Positions 1 to 8,506 of a stretch of 35,246 bases of DNA are shown piece after piece. The translations under genes and the position numbers were made by a program. Origin of the DNA: Acidobacteriota bacterium (lineage in GTDB: Bacteria; Acidobacteriota; Thermoanaerobaculia; Multivoradales; Multivoraceae); the NCBI GenBank assembly GCA_026708285.1, contig JAPOVF010000029.1:1-35246 (forward strand). Direction: 5' to 3'. Below the pieces are notes generated by a model, which worked only from the letters and a program-made list of their open reading frames with translations, was not told the DNA's origin and did no database searches. Position 1 is the first letter of the stretch, and each line of letters starts with the position of its first letter.

Positions 1-1331
1 TCGGCCCAGCGCCAGCGCTGGTGCGAGACGGTGTCCGGTTCATGCGTGTAGAGGTTGAGGAAGCGCGGCGGCGGCTCGCCCTGCGCGGAGCGGTGCTCCA
101 GCAGGGCGATCACGGCCCGGTGTTGCCAGTCGAGGTCCGGCCGGCCGGCGGCCGCGTCCAGGACCTCCTGCGGCACATCCGGCGGCTGGGCAAACCACTC
201 GAGCGTCGTGTCCGCCCCGCCGGCAGCCGCCAGCGTGTCGTTCAGGCCGTAGCCGAGGAGCCGGCTCGACGGCTCGAGCATCCGCTGGGCGGGGAACGAG
301 TAGAAGTAGCCGTCGACGACGACCGTCGGCAGTCCGGCCCGATCCGCGATCTCCCAGATCGGCGGCGACGCCAGGTCGAGCCGGTTGACGAAGCGCCGCG
401 AGATCCCCGGCGCCCGGGCCACCAGGTCGATCAACTCCTTGAAGCTGGTGCGGTGAACCGGGAACAGGCCGGCGCCCGAACCGGGAAAGCGAATCCGGTA
501 GAAGTCGTGGACGCCGTGCCGCCGGGGTGTCTCGCCGGTGTAGATCGACGCCCAGATCACCGCGGAGTTCGCGTCGCTGATCGTCCCGAGCCGGCTCGAC
601 GTGCCTTCCCGGACGAACTCCGCCAGATTCGGCAGGTCGCCGTCGTCGATCAGTTCCTGGAGCATGTCGGGGTCTACCCCGTCGAAACCCAGCAGGGCGA
701 CCGGCGGCCCGTCGCCGGCCACCAGCGCGGTCGGGTCGAAGGACGCCGACCTTTCCGCTGGAGCGAGGCGGAAAGCGATCGGCAGCACCACGTGGGCCGC
801 GACCAGGGCCATCGTGAGCGCGCCCACGAGCCGTGACAGGCGACCGGCGGCTGCGAGGCGGGTGACCTGAGCCGCCAGCGCCCGAATGACGATCCAGATG
901 ACGGCGCCTGCGAGGACGCCGGCCACGGCAAGGAACAGCGCCATGCTCCAGAAGCCGGCGGGCGTGAACCAGGGGACCTGCCCGTAGGTCAGGCCGTAGA
1001 ACAGGACGAGTTCGAGGAAGACGAGATTGAACAGGCAGGCGGCGAGGACGACCGGATTGCCCGCGGGTTTGCGGCGCACGCGGGCAAGCGTCCGCCACAG
1101 CAGGCCCAGCCCGCCGAAGGCGGCGCCCGCCCACACCCCGTAGAGCAGCGCGAAGAGCAGGAGCGCGGCGACTCCGGCCACGGCGCTGTCCGTCCGGTTG
1201 TGCACCAGGTGCGCAAGCGAGATCGGCCCGCCGAACAGCAGTGCACCGAACAGCAGACCCGCCCTCAGGTCGCGGCCGCAGGCGACCAGCAGTCCGCGAA
1301 TGAAGGAAGCGGCGCCAGCATGTTCGGCCAC
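1..1331 (-). CDS. Membrane-anchored alkaline-phosphatase-superfamily phosphodiesterase, C-terminus missing
   Basis: The gene enters from beyond the left edge; 443 codons are visible with no stop. Start is the GTG at 1331, giving MAEHAGAASFIRGLLVACGR; no in-frame ATG precedes it. Residues 1-160 are a run of hydrophobic helices. A catalytic domain follows with ALLGFDGVDPDMLQELI near residue 215 (metal-binding Asp of type I phosphodiesterases/nucleotide pyrophosphatases), an NSAVIWASIYTG segment near 260 where the nucleophile should lie, and NLYTHEPDTVSHQRW at the truncated end, which carries a D-x-x-x-H-like metal site. The family cleaves phosphodiester or phosphoryl groups, here presumably outside the cytoplasmic membrane. 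The substrate is unknown. It is divergent from the aminopeptidase at 1396, with 64 nt between them. Confidence 0.72.
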   Translation of the reverse strand, partial: MAEHAGAASFIRGLLVACGRDLRAGLLFGALLFGGPISLAHLVHNRTDSAVAGVAALLLFALLYGVWAGAAFGGLGLLWRTLARVRRKPAGNPVVLAACLFNLVFLELVLFYGLTYGQVPWFTPAGFWSMALFLAVAGVLAGAVIWIVIRALAAQVTRLAAAGRLSRLVGALTMALVAAHVVLPIAFRLAPAERSASFDPTALVAGDGPPVALLGFDGVDPDMLQELIDDGDLPNLAEFVREGTSSRLGTISDANSAVIWASIYTGETPRRHGVHDFYRIRFPGSGAGLFPVHRTSFKELIDLVARAPGISRRFVNRLDLASPPIWEIADRAGLPTVVVDGYFYSFPAQRMLEPSSRLLGYGLNDTLAAAGGADTTLEWFAQPPDVPQEVLDAAAGRPDLDWQHRAVIALLEHRSAQGEPPPRFLNLYTHEPDTVSHQRWRWA

Positions 1332-1347
1332 GGGCCGGGATGATACG

Positions 1348-1359
1348 GCAGGCGCCTGC
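1348..1359. promoter_or_regulatory. 12-bp perfect palindrome between divergent genes
   Basis: GCAGGCGCCTGC is self-complementary and sits near the middle of the 64-nt gap between the divergent phosphodiesterase and aminopeptidase genes. TATCAT on the minus strand (1339-1344 region) could be a -10 element for the left gene. A shared operator is possible, but a 12-nt GC-only palindrome is weak evidence in this base composition. Confidence 0.25.
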
Positions 1360-1395
1360 GGCGGTTGCGGTCGCGGCTTCGCGCAGAATAGGCCC

Positions 1396-2802
1396 ATGTC
1401 CACCGTCCGGCGCGCCCTTGCTGCCCTCGACCGCGACGCGGCCGGCCGCTCGATGATGGACCTTGCCGCCGATCTCTACCCCATCCCTCGCAGCCTGACC
1501 GGCGACGGCGTGCGCGCGACGCTCGAACGGATAGGCAGCCGGATCCCGCTGCAGATCCACGAACTCCCTACTGGCACCCCGGTCCTCGACTGGACCGTGC
1601 CGCGGGAGTGGAAATCGCGGGAGGCCTGGATCCGCGATCCCTCGGGCCACCGCGTGGTCGATCTTGCCGACCACAACCTCCACCTCGTCGGCTACAGCGT
1701 GCCGGTCCACTGCCGCCTCTCCCTGAACGAACTTCGGCCGCATCTGCACAGCCTGCCCGAGCAGCCGGCGCTGATTCCGTACCGCACGTCCTACTACGTG
1801 GAAACCTGGGGCTTCTGCCTGCCCCACCGGCTGCTCGAATCGTTACCGGATGGCGAGTACGAGGTGTTCATCGACGCCTCGCTCGGAGACGGCTCGATGA
1901 CCTGGGGCGAGTGCCTTCTGCCGGGGTCGACCACTGAGGAGGTCCTGATCTCCAGCCACGTCTGCCATCCCCAGCTCGCCAACGACAATCTGTCCGGGAT
2001 CGCCGTCGCCGTCCATCTCGCCGAAGCGCTGGCCGCCGTGCCCGAGCGCCGCTACAGCTACCGCTTCCTGTTCGCGCCGGGCACGATCGGCGCGATCGCC
2101 TGGCTGGCCCGGAACCGGGAGCGTCTCGACACCTTCCGCCACGGGCTGATCGCCGCGAACCTTGGCGACTGCGGCGCCTTCCACTACAAGAAGAGCCGCC
2201 GGGGCGACGCCGGGATCGACCGCGCCGTGGCGGCGGCCCTGGCCGAACTCGGCGAAGAACTCGTCACCGAGGACTTCTTTCCCTTCGGCTACGACGAACG
2301 CCAGTACTGCTCCCCCGGCTTCGACCTTCCCGTCGGCGTACTGACCCGCACTCCCTGGGGCCAGTATCCCGAGTACCACACCTCGGCGGACGACCTCTCC
2401 TTCATCCGTGCCGATGCGCTGGCCGGTTCGCTCGCCGCCTACCTGGCGACGGCCGCCGTGCTCGAGGACGGACTGGGGGCCGCCGAAGGCGGCCAGAAGG
2501 GCGCGGTCCACAGCGGCTCGGTCGCCCGATCGGAGCGAGCGCGGTCCCAGCGCTCCGACAACGACCGCTGCTATCGCAACCTGGAACCCTTCGGCGAACC
2601 CCAGCTCGGCCGCCGCGGACTCTACGGCGGCCTCGGCGGTGCCGGCCGCAAGGAACGGGAGATGGCCATGCTGTGGGTGCTCAACCAGAGCGACGGTCAA
2701 CACTCCCTGGGCGACATCGCGGAACGCTCCGGTCTGCCCGCGGGGGTGATCCGGGATGCCGCGGACGCCCTCTCCGAGGCGGGGCTGCTGGAAGCGCTCT
2801 AG
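1396..2802 (+). CDS. DUF4910/DUF2172-type aminopeptidase-like protein with C-terminal winged helix
   Basis: The product is 468 aa from the ATG at 1396. This start is preferred over upstream in-frame starts because the family begins with an ALDRDAAGRSMMDLAADLYP-like helix. The N-terminal half includes PIPRSLTGDGVR and VPREWKSREAWI. The M28-like zinc peptidase core has SSHVCHPQLANDNLSG, ANLGDCGAFHYKKSRRG and GQYPEYHTSADDLSF, supplying the likely His/Asp/Glu/Cys ligands. The C-terminal 60 residues (REMAMLWVLNQSDGQHSLGD...) form a winged helix typical of this architecture. Close relatives often occur in polysaccharide or secondary-metabolite clusters, so the real substrate may be a sugar-linked amide rather than a peptide. 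About 30 low-complexity residues (LGAAEGGQKGAVHSGSVARS onward) interrupt the linker before the winged helix and contain a partial copy of the local palindromic repeat. The stop abuts the stop of the convergent gene with no gap. Confidence 0.8.
   Translation: MSTVRRALAALDRDAAGRSMMDLAADLYPIPRSLTGDGVRATLERIGSRIPLQIHELPTGTPVLDWTVPREWKSREAWIRDPSGHRVVDLADHNLHLVGYSVPVHCRLSLNELRPHLHSLPEQPALIPYRTSYYVETWGFCLPHRLLESLPDGEYEVFIDASLGDGSMTWGECLLPGSTTEEVLISSHVCHPQLANDNLSGIAVAVHLAEALAAVPERRYSYRFLFAPGTIGAIAWLARNRERLDTFRHGLIAANLGDCGAFHYKKSRRGDAGIDRAVAAALAELGEELVTEDFFPFGYDERQYCSPGFDLPVGVLTRTPWGQYPEYHTSADDLSFIRADALAGSLAAYLATAAVLEDGLGAAEGGQKGAVHSGSVARSERARSQRSDNDRCYRNLEPFGEPQLGRRGLYGGLGGAGRKEREMAMLWVLNQSDGQHSLGDIAERSGLPAGVIRDAADALSEAGLLEAL
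2479..2498 (+). repeat. Partial palindromic repeat (module B) inside a coding region
   Basis: The 20-nt stretch forms a hairpin GCCGCC-GAA-GGCGGC followed by CAGAA. It matches 19 of 20 bases of each of the intergenic copies at 17893-17912 and 18029-18048. It is read in frame within the aminopeptidase gene, in a segment that looks like extra sequence relative to the family. The match is short and GC-rich, so chance similarity is not excluded. Confidence 0.5.
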
Positions 2803-5124
2803 TTAGGGCTCCGTCACCCGAACCGGCAGCCGCAGCGGCACGACGCCGCGGCTCCCGAACCACGCGACCTGTTCGTACACGAGGTCGATCTCCAGCGTGT
2901 AGTCGCCGGGTTCGTCCGGGGCGCGGACCGGCAGCATGATCGTCTCGAAGGCGCCCGGACCCAAATCCGGCAGCAGGCTGCGTCGCCCCTCCGGGCCGAC
3001 CTGGGGGCCGGGTTCCACGCCCTCGTCTTCGGGCCCTGCGATGCCCCGACGCCAGCGGGAGCCGAGGTTGACTCCGACGGCTCCCTGGCGCTTCCACGTC
3101 ACGGTCGACTCGTTCGTCACTCCCACGGGGAGCTGGATCTCGGCGCCGGCGCCGAGGGTCGACGGCACCAGGCCCACGGTGCCGATCCGGGCCGCGAAGA
3201 CGTCGGCGCCCAGGTGCTCCTCGCTGCCCAGGATGCGCAGCTCGGCGCCGAGGTAGAACGTCTCCTCGGTCTCCCGGTTCCAGGCGTAGACCGCGCAGGG
3301 CGCGGGCGGCCGGATCCTGGTCCACTTCGTGGGCGCCCCACCGGACGTGTCGACCCGCAGGCGGTGGACGTAGCTCCGGTGGCCGTCACGCCGCCGCACC
3401 TTGTGAGGCTTGCCGGAGCGGAGCGTGACCCGCTGCGGCCGGTCGGCCTCGGAAACCTGCAGATCGACCCCGGAGCCGCCGTCCAGCCGCAGCCGCACGC
3501 GGTTTCCCGCCACCGGCGAGGAGACGAGGAGCACGAGGCTCTCGAACCGGTGCCGGGACTCGATGAAGAGTTCGCTCGGGCCGCGGGCGGCGATCCACCA
3601 GGCGCCGCCGCGTTCCAGGACCCGGTCGGCTCTGCCCAGAACCGTCATGCCGGCGATTCCCCTGCGTTCGTAGCCGGGGACGTTGCGCAGCGAGAACTCG
3701 AACGGCAGGTAGCGGAGCGGCGCGTTGCGGGTGTGCGCCTGCAGCGTGGGCGCGGGAACGGTGACGCCGAAGGGCGCGAGCACCATCGCTCCGGCGAACA
3801 GGCCGGCGGCGAAGAAGCCGGTCGGTACGGTCCAGGGGGGGATCCGGCCGGGCACCAGGAACAGGAACGCCGGCATCAGGCTCACGAAGTAGCGGTTGCC
3901 GATGAAGCCGCCGCCGCCCTGCCAGTTCCAGCCGATGAAGAGCAGGAAGTAGCCCGCCACCGCGACGAGCCCCGCGAGCAGCAGCCAGCGGTCGCGGTCG
4001 CGGCGGCCGCCGACCAGGAACAGCGCCAGGGCGATGCCGGCGAAGGGGTGGTACGGCAGCAGTCCCGCGTGCCGGCCGATCAGGAAGTACTTGACGTTCT
4101 CGACCACCTCGCCGACCGACTGGCGCGGAATGCGGAACAGCCACGTGAAGGCGTTGCCGGTCGGAGATTCCGGAATGGTCACCGCCTCGGCGGTCTCCCC
4201 GGTCGTGGGATCCTCGCCGGCGGCGATCCGCCGCGCCTCGACGATTTCGGCCGGCCAGCCTCCCGGTTCACACACCCGCACGGCGGCCCGTACGTCGGAC
4301 CCGAGGTAGGGCAGGAGCTGGCCCGTCATGCGTTGGGACATCCCCGCCAGGAGGGCCAGGGTCACCGCGAAGCCGGCCGTCCAGACCGCTGCCGTCCGCC
4401 ACTGCCGGCGCAGCAGGTACGCACCGGCGAGCGGCAGCGCGATCGCGGCGAACATCGGCTTGTTGTAGGTGGGCAGCGCCAGCAGCACGCCGGACAGGGC
4501 GCTCAGCCACCACGCCCGGCGGCGGTTCCTGAAGCCCCAGTACAGCGCGCCGAAGACGCCGAACATGTTGAACACCTCGGGCTGCAGCCAGAACACGTAG
4601 CGGGAGCAGGCCGAGAGCAGCAGCAGGCCGCAGGCGAACGCGGCGGCGGTCGCGGGCGCGGTGCGGCGGGCCAGGAAGACGGCGGCCAGCCACACCATGG
4701 CGACGAACAGGGCCATGTTGAGGAACACCATCCCGTTGGCCCCGAAGAGCGCCGCGAAGGGCGCGGCGAACAGCGGGTAGGGAAGCGGCTTTCCGTAGTG
4801 CGCCGTGTCCCAGCCGTCGGAGGTCATCAGGATCAGGTTGTGGGTGGAGGCGAAGGGGAACTCCTCCAGCAACCGGTCGCCGTCCGCCGGCTGGTAGCGC
4901 AGGTCGAAGTCGCGGGCGAGGCTCAGCGCCATCAGGTAGTAGGCCGGCTCGTCGGCCTTGAGCGTCGGCGGCTGACCGGGTTTGCCGATCGTCAGGGGGA
5001 CGGTGAGCAGGAAGCAGCTCAGAGCGGCCAGGGTCACGACCGCGGGCCGGCTGGCGAAGAGTCCGTCGCGGCTCCGGAGCAGTGACCGGAGCCGCATGGC
5101 CAACCTTCGGACTGCCTCGATCAC
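2803..5124 (-). CDS. GT-C-like multispanning membrane protein with C-terminal beta-sandwich domain
   Basis: The product is 773 aa with a GTG start at 5124 that overlaps the stop of the upstream gene (GTGA), which implies translational coupling. Residues about 30-440 contain roughly ten hydrophobic helices. An acidic motif, KADEPAYYLMALSLARDFDL, lies in the first external loop, as in GT-C/PMT-type glycosyltransferases, where the acidic pair binds metal or lipid-phosphate sugar. The C-terminal 300 residues are soluble and beta-rich and end in a domain of the type LPVGVTNESTVTWKRQG...VRAPDEPGDYTLEIDLVYEQ, an Ig-like sandwich. The likely role is transfer of a sugar from a polyprenyl-phosphate donor on the outer face of the inner membrane. 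Neither donor nor acceptor can be read from sequence. Confidence 0.65.
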   Translation of the reverse strand: MIEAVRRLAMRLRSLLRSRDGLFASRPAVVTLAALSCFLLTVPLTIGKPGQPPTLKADEPAYYLMALSLARDFDLRYQPADGDRLLEEFPFASTHNLILMTSDGWDTAHYGKPLPYPLFAAPFAALFGANGMVFLNMALFVAMVWLAAVFLARRTAPATAAAFACGLLLLSACSRYVFWLQPEVFNMFGVFGALYWGFRNRRRAWWLSALSGVLLALPTYNKPMFAAIALPLAGAYLLRRQWRTAAVWTAGFAVTLALLAGMSQRMTGQLLPYLGSDVRAAVRVCEPGGWPAEIVEARRIAAGEDPTTGETAEAVTIPESPTGNAFTWLFRIPRQSVGEVVENVKYFLIGRHAGLLPYHPFAGIALALFLVGGRRDRDRWLLLAGLVAVAGYFLLFIGWNWQGGGGFIGNRYFVSLMPAFLFLVPGRIPPWTVPTGFFAAGLFAGAMVLAPFGVTVPAPTLQAHTRNAPLRYLPFEFSLRNVPGYERRGIAGMTVLGRADRVLERGGAWWIAARGPSELFIESRHRFESLVLLVSSPVAGNRVRLRLDGGSGVDLQVSEADRPQRVTLRSGKPHKVRRRDGHRSYVHRLRVDTSGGAPTKWTRIRPPAPCAVYAWNRETEETFYLGAELRILGSEEHLGADVFAARIGTVGLVPSTLGAGAEIQLPVGVTNESTVTWKRQGAVGVNLGSRWRRGIAGPEDEGVEPGPQVGPEGRRSLLPDLGPGAFETIMLPVRAPDEPGDYTLEIDLVYEQVAWFGSRGVVPLRLPVRVTEP

Positions 5125-6173
5125 GGTCGGACCCCGGGCAGCGTCCCGGCCGCCGATCTCCAGCCGCCGGCCTCCGGCCAGTGCGCGCGCAGGAGGCCGG
5201 ACGAGGGATCGACCTCAAGAACGGGCGGGGCTTCGGTCGGCACCGCGAACTCCAGGGACAGCCCGGGTCCGCTCGCCGTCCACGTCCGCGTCGCGCCACG
5301 GAGGAAGAGGAGTGTGTCGCCGTTCCCCACCCACTCGGGGTAGAGGGAATCCGGCCCCGCCGCCCAGCTCTCGTTTCGCCACGCTCCCTGTGCGAAGAGC
5401 GCCGTCCGCACCCGGTAGACGCTGCCGTCGAAACGGCTCCAGGCGAGCGCGGCGCCGTCGGCCGTCGCCAGAACCCGGGGCGTGATGTCGGGCACCCGGT
5501 TGTCCGGGGAGACGCGGCCTCCGGTCGAGCTGCCGTCCGGGAGCCGTTGCCGCCAGAGGAGGTCGTCGTCGGTACCGTCGAAGGCGGCCCAGACGAGCAG
5601 CCAGGAGCCGTCGGCGAGCACGGCGGCGTCCAGTGCCGTTTGAGAGCCGGGCGCGGCGCCCATCAGGCGTGTCGCCGGCTCGAACCCTCCACCCTGATAT
5701 GGGGCCAGCCACAGTTCCTGGCCCCGCGGCCGGGTCGCTTCGAGCCAGGCAAGTCCCTGCACGCCCGCGGCGCCGCTGGCCGCCAGCCAGCGCGGGGAGG
5801 CGATCTGGATCGCGCCGCGCGGGCGTTCGGGTGGAGAAAGAGCGCGGATCTCCGCGCCGCGACCGCGGTGAAGCCTCAGGCGGGGTCCGTTCCGGTCCGC
5901 GGCGACACCTGCTAGCGCCCATTCCTGGATGCCGTCCAGGTCCGTGCCGAGTAGCTCCAGATCGTCATAGCGGACTGACGTCCCGGGTGCGATCGTCGCC
6001 GGCAGTTCCACTTCCTGGTCGGGGCCCAGCCACAGGGTCGACTGGCCGGCCGCTGTCTGCAGGTGCGCCCAGTCCTGTCCCCGGTAAGTGGTGAGCCCGT
6101 CGGCGGCGAGAGCCGGTGGGAACCCCGTGCTCCAGGCAAGGAACGCGAGCGTCAGGCGGAGCGGCCTTCGCAT
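5121..6173 (-). CDS. Exported protein of unknown function, beta-propeller-like
   Basis: The ATG at 6173 is chosen because it starts a standard signal peptide, MRRPLRLTLAFLAWSTG followed by ALAADG, with cleavage after ALA near residue 24. An earlier in-frame start would add a charged, non-signal stretch. The 350-aa protein consists of repeated short beta-strand blocks with W and DG turns (SPRWLAASGAAGVQGLAWLE, DAAVLADGSWLLVWAAFDG, ATADGAALAWSRFDGS), which suggests a WD/YVTN-like propeller. No catalytic motif was recognised. Its stop overlaps the GTG start of the GT-C-like gene by 3 nt, so the two are probably made together, and it may be a periplasmic partner of that protein. Confidence 0.6.
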   Translation of the reverse strand: MRRPLRLTLAFLAWSTGFPPALAADGLTTYRGQDWAHLQTAAGQSTLWLGPDQEVELPATIAPGTSVRYDDLELLGTDLDGIQEWALAGVAADRNGPRLRLHRGRGAEIRALSPPERPRGAIQIASPRWLAASGAAGVQGLAWLEATRPRGQELWLAPYQGGGFEPATRLMGAAPGSQTALDAAVLADGSWLLVWAAFDGTDDDLLWRQRLPDGSSTGGRVSPDNRVPDITPRVLATADGAALAWSRFDGSVYRVRTALFAQGAWRNESWAAGPDSLYPEWVGNGDTLLFLRGATRTWTASGPGLSLEFAVPTEAPPVLEVDPSSGLLRAHWPEAGGWRSAAGTLPGVRP

Positions 6174-6179
6174 CGGTCT

Positions 6180-6209
6180 CAGCTTACCGGGCGGGAGGTC
6201 GGTAAGCTG
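6180..6209. promoter_or_regulatory. 9-bp inverted repeat between divergent genes (candidate operator)
   Basis: CAGCTTACC (6180-6188) and GGTAAGCTG (6201-6209) are perfect complements separated by 12 nt. The site occupies most of the 41-nt gap between the starts of the exported protein (minus, 6173) and the SDR gene (plus, 6215). Position and symmetry fit a dimeric repressor or activator site acting on both genes. No regulator gene is adjacent. Confidence 0.45.
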
Positions 6210-6214
6210 CGCGC

Positions 6215-6958
6215 GTGGCCGGCGGAACAAGCAGGTTTGCCGAGCGGATCGCGGTCCTGGCCGGAGCCACGGGGGCGATCGGCGGGGCCGTGGCTCGCCT
6301 GCTGGCGGCGGAGGGCGCCTCGCTCGTGCTCCTGGGTCGGCACGGTGAGCGTCTTCGGGCGGCGGCCGCCGAACTGGCGGGCGGCGCGGGTGAGATCCGG
6401 ACGGTCGCCGGTGACTTGACCGAAGCGGCGGCGATCGACGCGGCCGGGGCGGAGGCGGAGTCGCTCGGCGGCGGTATCGACCTGCTCGTCCATGCCGCTG
6501 GAGCCTTCCGGGCGGGTCCCTTCGAAACGGCTCCGGCGAGCGACCTGCGGGTCCAGTTCGCGGTCAACGCAGAAGCTCCGTACCTCTTGACCCGGCGATT
6601 GCTGGCCGGTCTCCGGCGCAGCCGGGGCCTGGTCGTGTTCGTCAACTCGACCGCGGGGCTCTCGGCCGGCGCTGGAAGCGCCGCGTATGCAGCCAGCAAG
6701 CACGCATTGAGGGCTCTGGCGGATGCCCTTCGCGCGGAGGTGAACGCGGACGGCGTCAGGGTGCTGAGCGTCTATCCGGGCCGCACCCGGAGCCGCATGC
6801 AGGAGGAGGTTTGCCGTAGCCTGGGCCAGCGTTACGACGCGGAGCGCTTCCTCGATCCGGGCGACGTGGCGTCGGCGATCGTCGAGGCGGCCGCGCTGCC
6901 GCCTGCGGCCGAGATGGTCGACCTCCGGCTCCGGCCCGCGGCCAAGCCGCGGCTGTAA
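6215..6958 (+). CDS. Short-chain dehydrogenase/reductase
   Basis: The 247-aa product starts at the GTG at 6215. The Rossmann dinucleotide-binding motif is AVLAGATGAIGGAVARLLAA (residues 13-32), with GRHGERL after the second strand, which favours NADP(H). HAAG replaces the usual NNAG near residue 93. The catalytic triad is S (VNSTAG), Y and K (YAASKHAL, near 156-160). VYPGRTRS follows as the typical PG motif. All catalytic residues are present, so it should be an active oxidoreductase, but classical SDRs of this kind do not reveal their substrate. It is divergent from the exported protein at 6173 and ends at a palindromic repeat that separates it from the convergent lipoprotein gene. Confidence 0.85.
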   Translation: MAGGTSRFAERIAVLAGATGAIGGAVARLLAAEGASLVLLGRHGERLRAAAAELAGGAGEIRTVAGDLTEAAAIDAAGAEAESLGGGIDLLVHAAGAFRAGPFETAPASDLRVQFAVNAEAPYLLTRRLLAGLRRSRGLVVFVNSTAGLSAGAGSAAYAASKHALRALADALRAEVNADGVRVLSVYPGRTRSRMQEEVCRSLGQRYDAERFLDPGDVASAIVEAAALPPAAEMVDLRLRPAAKPRL

Positions 6959-7011
6959 CCGCGGGCCTTCTGGCCCGCGGGAAGAGCGCGCCGCGAAGCG
7001 GCGACCACAAG
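6959..7011. repeat. Palindromic repeat (modules A' and C) in a convergent gap; probable two-way terminator
   Basis: The gap holds a hairpin with 9-bp arms CCGCGGGCC / GGCCCGCGG around a TTCT loop (6959-6980). A second hairpin follows, GCCGC-GAA-GCGGC (6990-7002), ending GACCACAAGG. The TTCT-loop hairpin is shared in form with copies at 17.7-18.0, 23.9 and 35.1 kb. The second module matches 17918-17938 (GCCGCGGAGCGGCGACCGCA) almost exactly. It fills the space between two gene ends and could stop transcription from both sides, although there is no T tract. Confidence 0.7.
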
Positions 7012-7012
7012 G

Positions 7013-8488
7013 TCAGTCCCCGTCCGCCTGCCGTTTCCGGGACGTCACCACATACCCAAGCGCCTTCAGGCGCTCCAGTTCTTCCGGTGCGATCTCCGGT
7101 TCGCCGCGCTCGGCGAGCGGTGTGGGCCGGTCCACGCCGTTCGCCGCCTGCCAGCGACTCTGCAGGCGGCGCGTGAAGTCGTCCCCGGCGGACACGGGCT
7201 GTACCGTGCCGTCGACGGACCACTCGAACGCCTCGAGTCGCGGCCGGCCCCCCGGCGCGCCCATCAGCGGCGGAGCCGCCTCGAATCGGCGCTCGAGCCG
7301 GGCCACGATTTCCTCCGGCTCCTCCGCCAGCGGCATCGACGGTTCACCGTCCGCGAGTGCCAGCATCGCGTCGTAGTAGCGCTCCTCGGCCGGCGCGAAC
7401 CGGCTCTCCCACACCAGTTGGCGCCCCCCTTCGACGAGTGACACCTGGTTGACGCCGTTGCCCAGATAGAGCTCGGACAGCGCGCCGGCATGGCTCGCCG
7501 TGAAGAGGCTCGGCGGACTGCCCGGCGGCGGCGACCCTCCCGCGGCCTCGATCAGGGTCGAGAAGAGGCGATAGTTGGCGACGACCGGGCCGGGGTCGAG
7601 CGGCCGGCTCCAGCGGGCCGGCAGCTTGACGATCAGCGGCACCTCGATCAGCACCCGGTGCAGGCTGTTGCCGTGCAGGACCTGTCCGTTCTCGCCGAAC
7701 TCCTCGCCGTGGTCGGAGGTGACGGCGATCAGGGCGTCGTCGGAGGTTCCGCTCTCGCGCAGGGCCTCCAGCATCGCGCCGACCAGAGCATCGGCGTGGG
7801 CCGCGTTGAGTTGGTAGAGCTGCCAGGCGCGCTCCCTCTGGTCCGGATCCAGCGGGATGGCCGGATCGGCGAATCGTCTCATCTCCAGAGGCGTGATCCG
7901 GGCGGGCAGGTCGTCGCGAGGCGCGGTCAGGCGGTCCAGGTAAGGAGCGTGAAGCCGGTAGGGCGCGTGCGGGGGCAGCACATGCATCCACACGAACTGG
8001 GGTCCGCCGTCGAGGCCCCGGAGGACTTCGGTCACGCGCTCCATCCGGGAAACCGGGCCGAAACGCTCGAAACCGCGAACGTAGCCGTAGTCCCTGGTCA
8101 GCCAGGGGTTCGACCGGAAGGCGGCGTTCCGGAAGCCGAGATCGCGCAGGATCTCCGGCAGCGTCGGCAGATCGTCCCGAAGAGCCGCCCGCGCGCCGTG
8201 CCAGCCGCCATGCCGCCAGGGTTGCCGTCCGACGAAGAGCGACGCCATGGACGGCACCGTCCAGCTCGAACTGGTGATCGCGGTGCCGGCCCAGTCCGCG
8301 TCTTCCGCAAGACGGTCGAGGTGGGGCATCAGGCCGGTCCCGACCAGATCGGCGCGCAGCGCGTCGATCGTGATCAGGACGATCGGCCCGCGGTGCACCG
8401 GCGGCGCCTCGGAGCAACCGGCGATGAGCGCTCCGACCGCCAGGGCGCAGCCGGCGATGCTCGTCTTTCCGGCCGGGCTTTGCCTCAT
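7013..8488 (-). CDS. Alkaline-phosphatase-superfamily (sulfatase-fold) lipoprotein
   Basis: The 491-aa product has a lipoprotein signal, ALIAGC, with the lipidated Cys at residue 25. The sulfatase/phosphatase core reads VLITIDALRADLVG (metal Asp near 43), SSWTVPSMASLF (near 75), FVWMHVLPPHAPYRLHAPY and VTSDHGEEFGENG (metal Asp-His near 265). At the nucleophile position, T-V-P-S-M stands where sulfatases have Cys/Ser-x-Pro-Ser-Arg. The formylglycine-precursor Cys is therefore absent and the enzyme is more likely a phosphatase, phosphodiesterase or phosphotransferase than a sulfatase. The C-terminus ends ERLKALGYV, a tail common in acidobacterial members. It is cotranscribed with the exported gene upstream (18-nt gap). 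Confidence 0.8.
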   Translation of the reverse strand: MRQSPAGKTSIAGCALAVGALIAGCSEAPPVHRGPIVLITIDALRADLVGTGLMPHLDRLAEDADWAGTAITSSSWTVPSMASLFVGRQPWRHGGWHGARAALRDDLPTLPEILRDLGFRNAAFRSNPWLTRDYGYVRGFERFGPVSRMERVTEVLRGLDGGPQFVWMHVLPPHAPYRLHAPYLDRLTAPRDDLPARITPLEMRRFADPAIPLDPDQRERAWQLYQLNAAHADALVGAMLEALRESGTSDDALIAVTSDHGEEFGENGQVLHGNSLHRVLIEVPLIVKLPARWSRPLDPGPVVANYRLFSTLIEAAGGSPPPGSPPSLFTASHAGALSELYLGNGVNQVSLVEGGRQLVWESRFAPAEERYYDAMLALADGEPSMPLAEEPEEIVARLERRFEAAPPLMGAPGGRPRLEAFEWSVDGTVQPVSAGDDFTRRLQSRWQAANGVDRPTPLAERGEPEIAPEELERLKALGYVVTSRKRQADGD

Positions 8489-8506
8489 GCCGGCGACTTT
8501 ATGGTC

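Noticed and set aside
7013-8488. Calling the lipoprotein a sulfatase
   Set aside because: The residue at the formylglycine position is Thr, not Cys or Ser, so the fold is kept but the sulfatase assignment is not supported.
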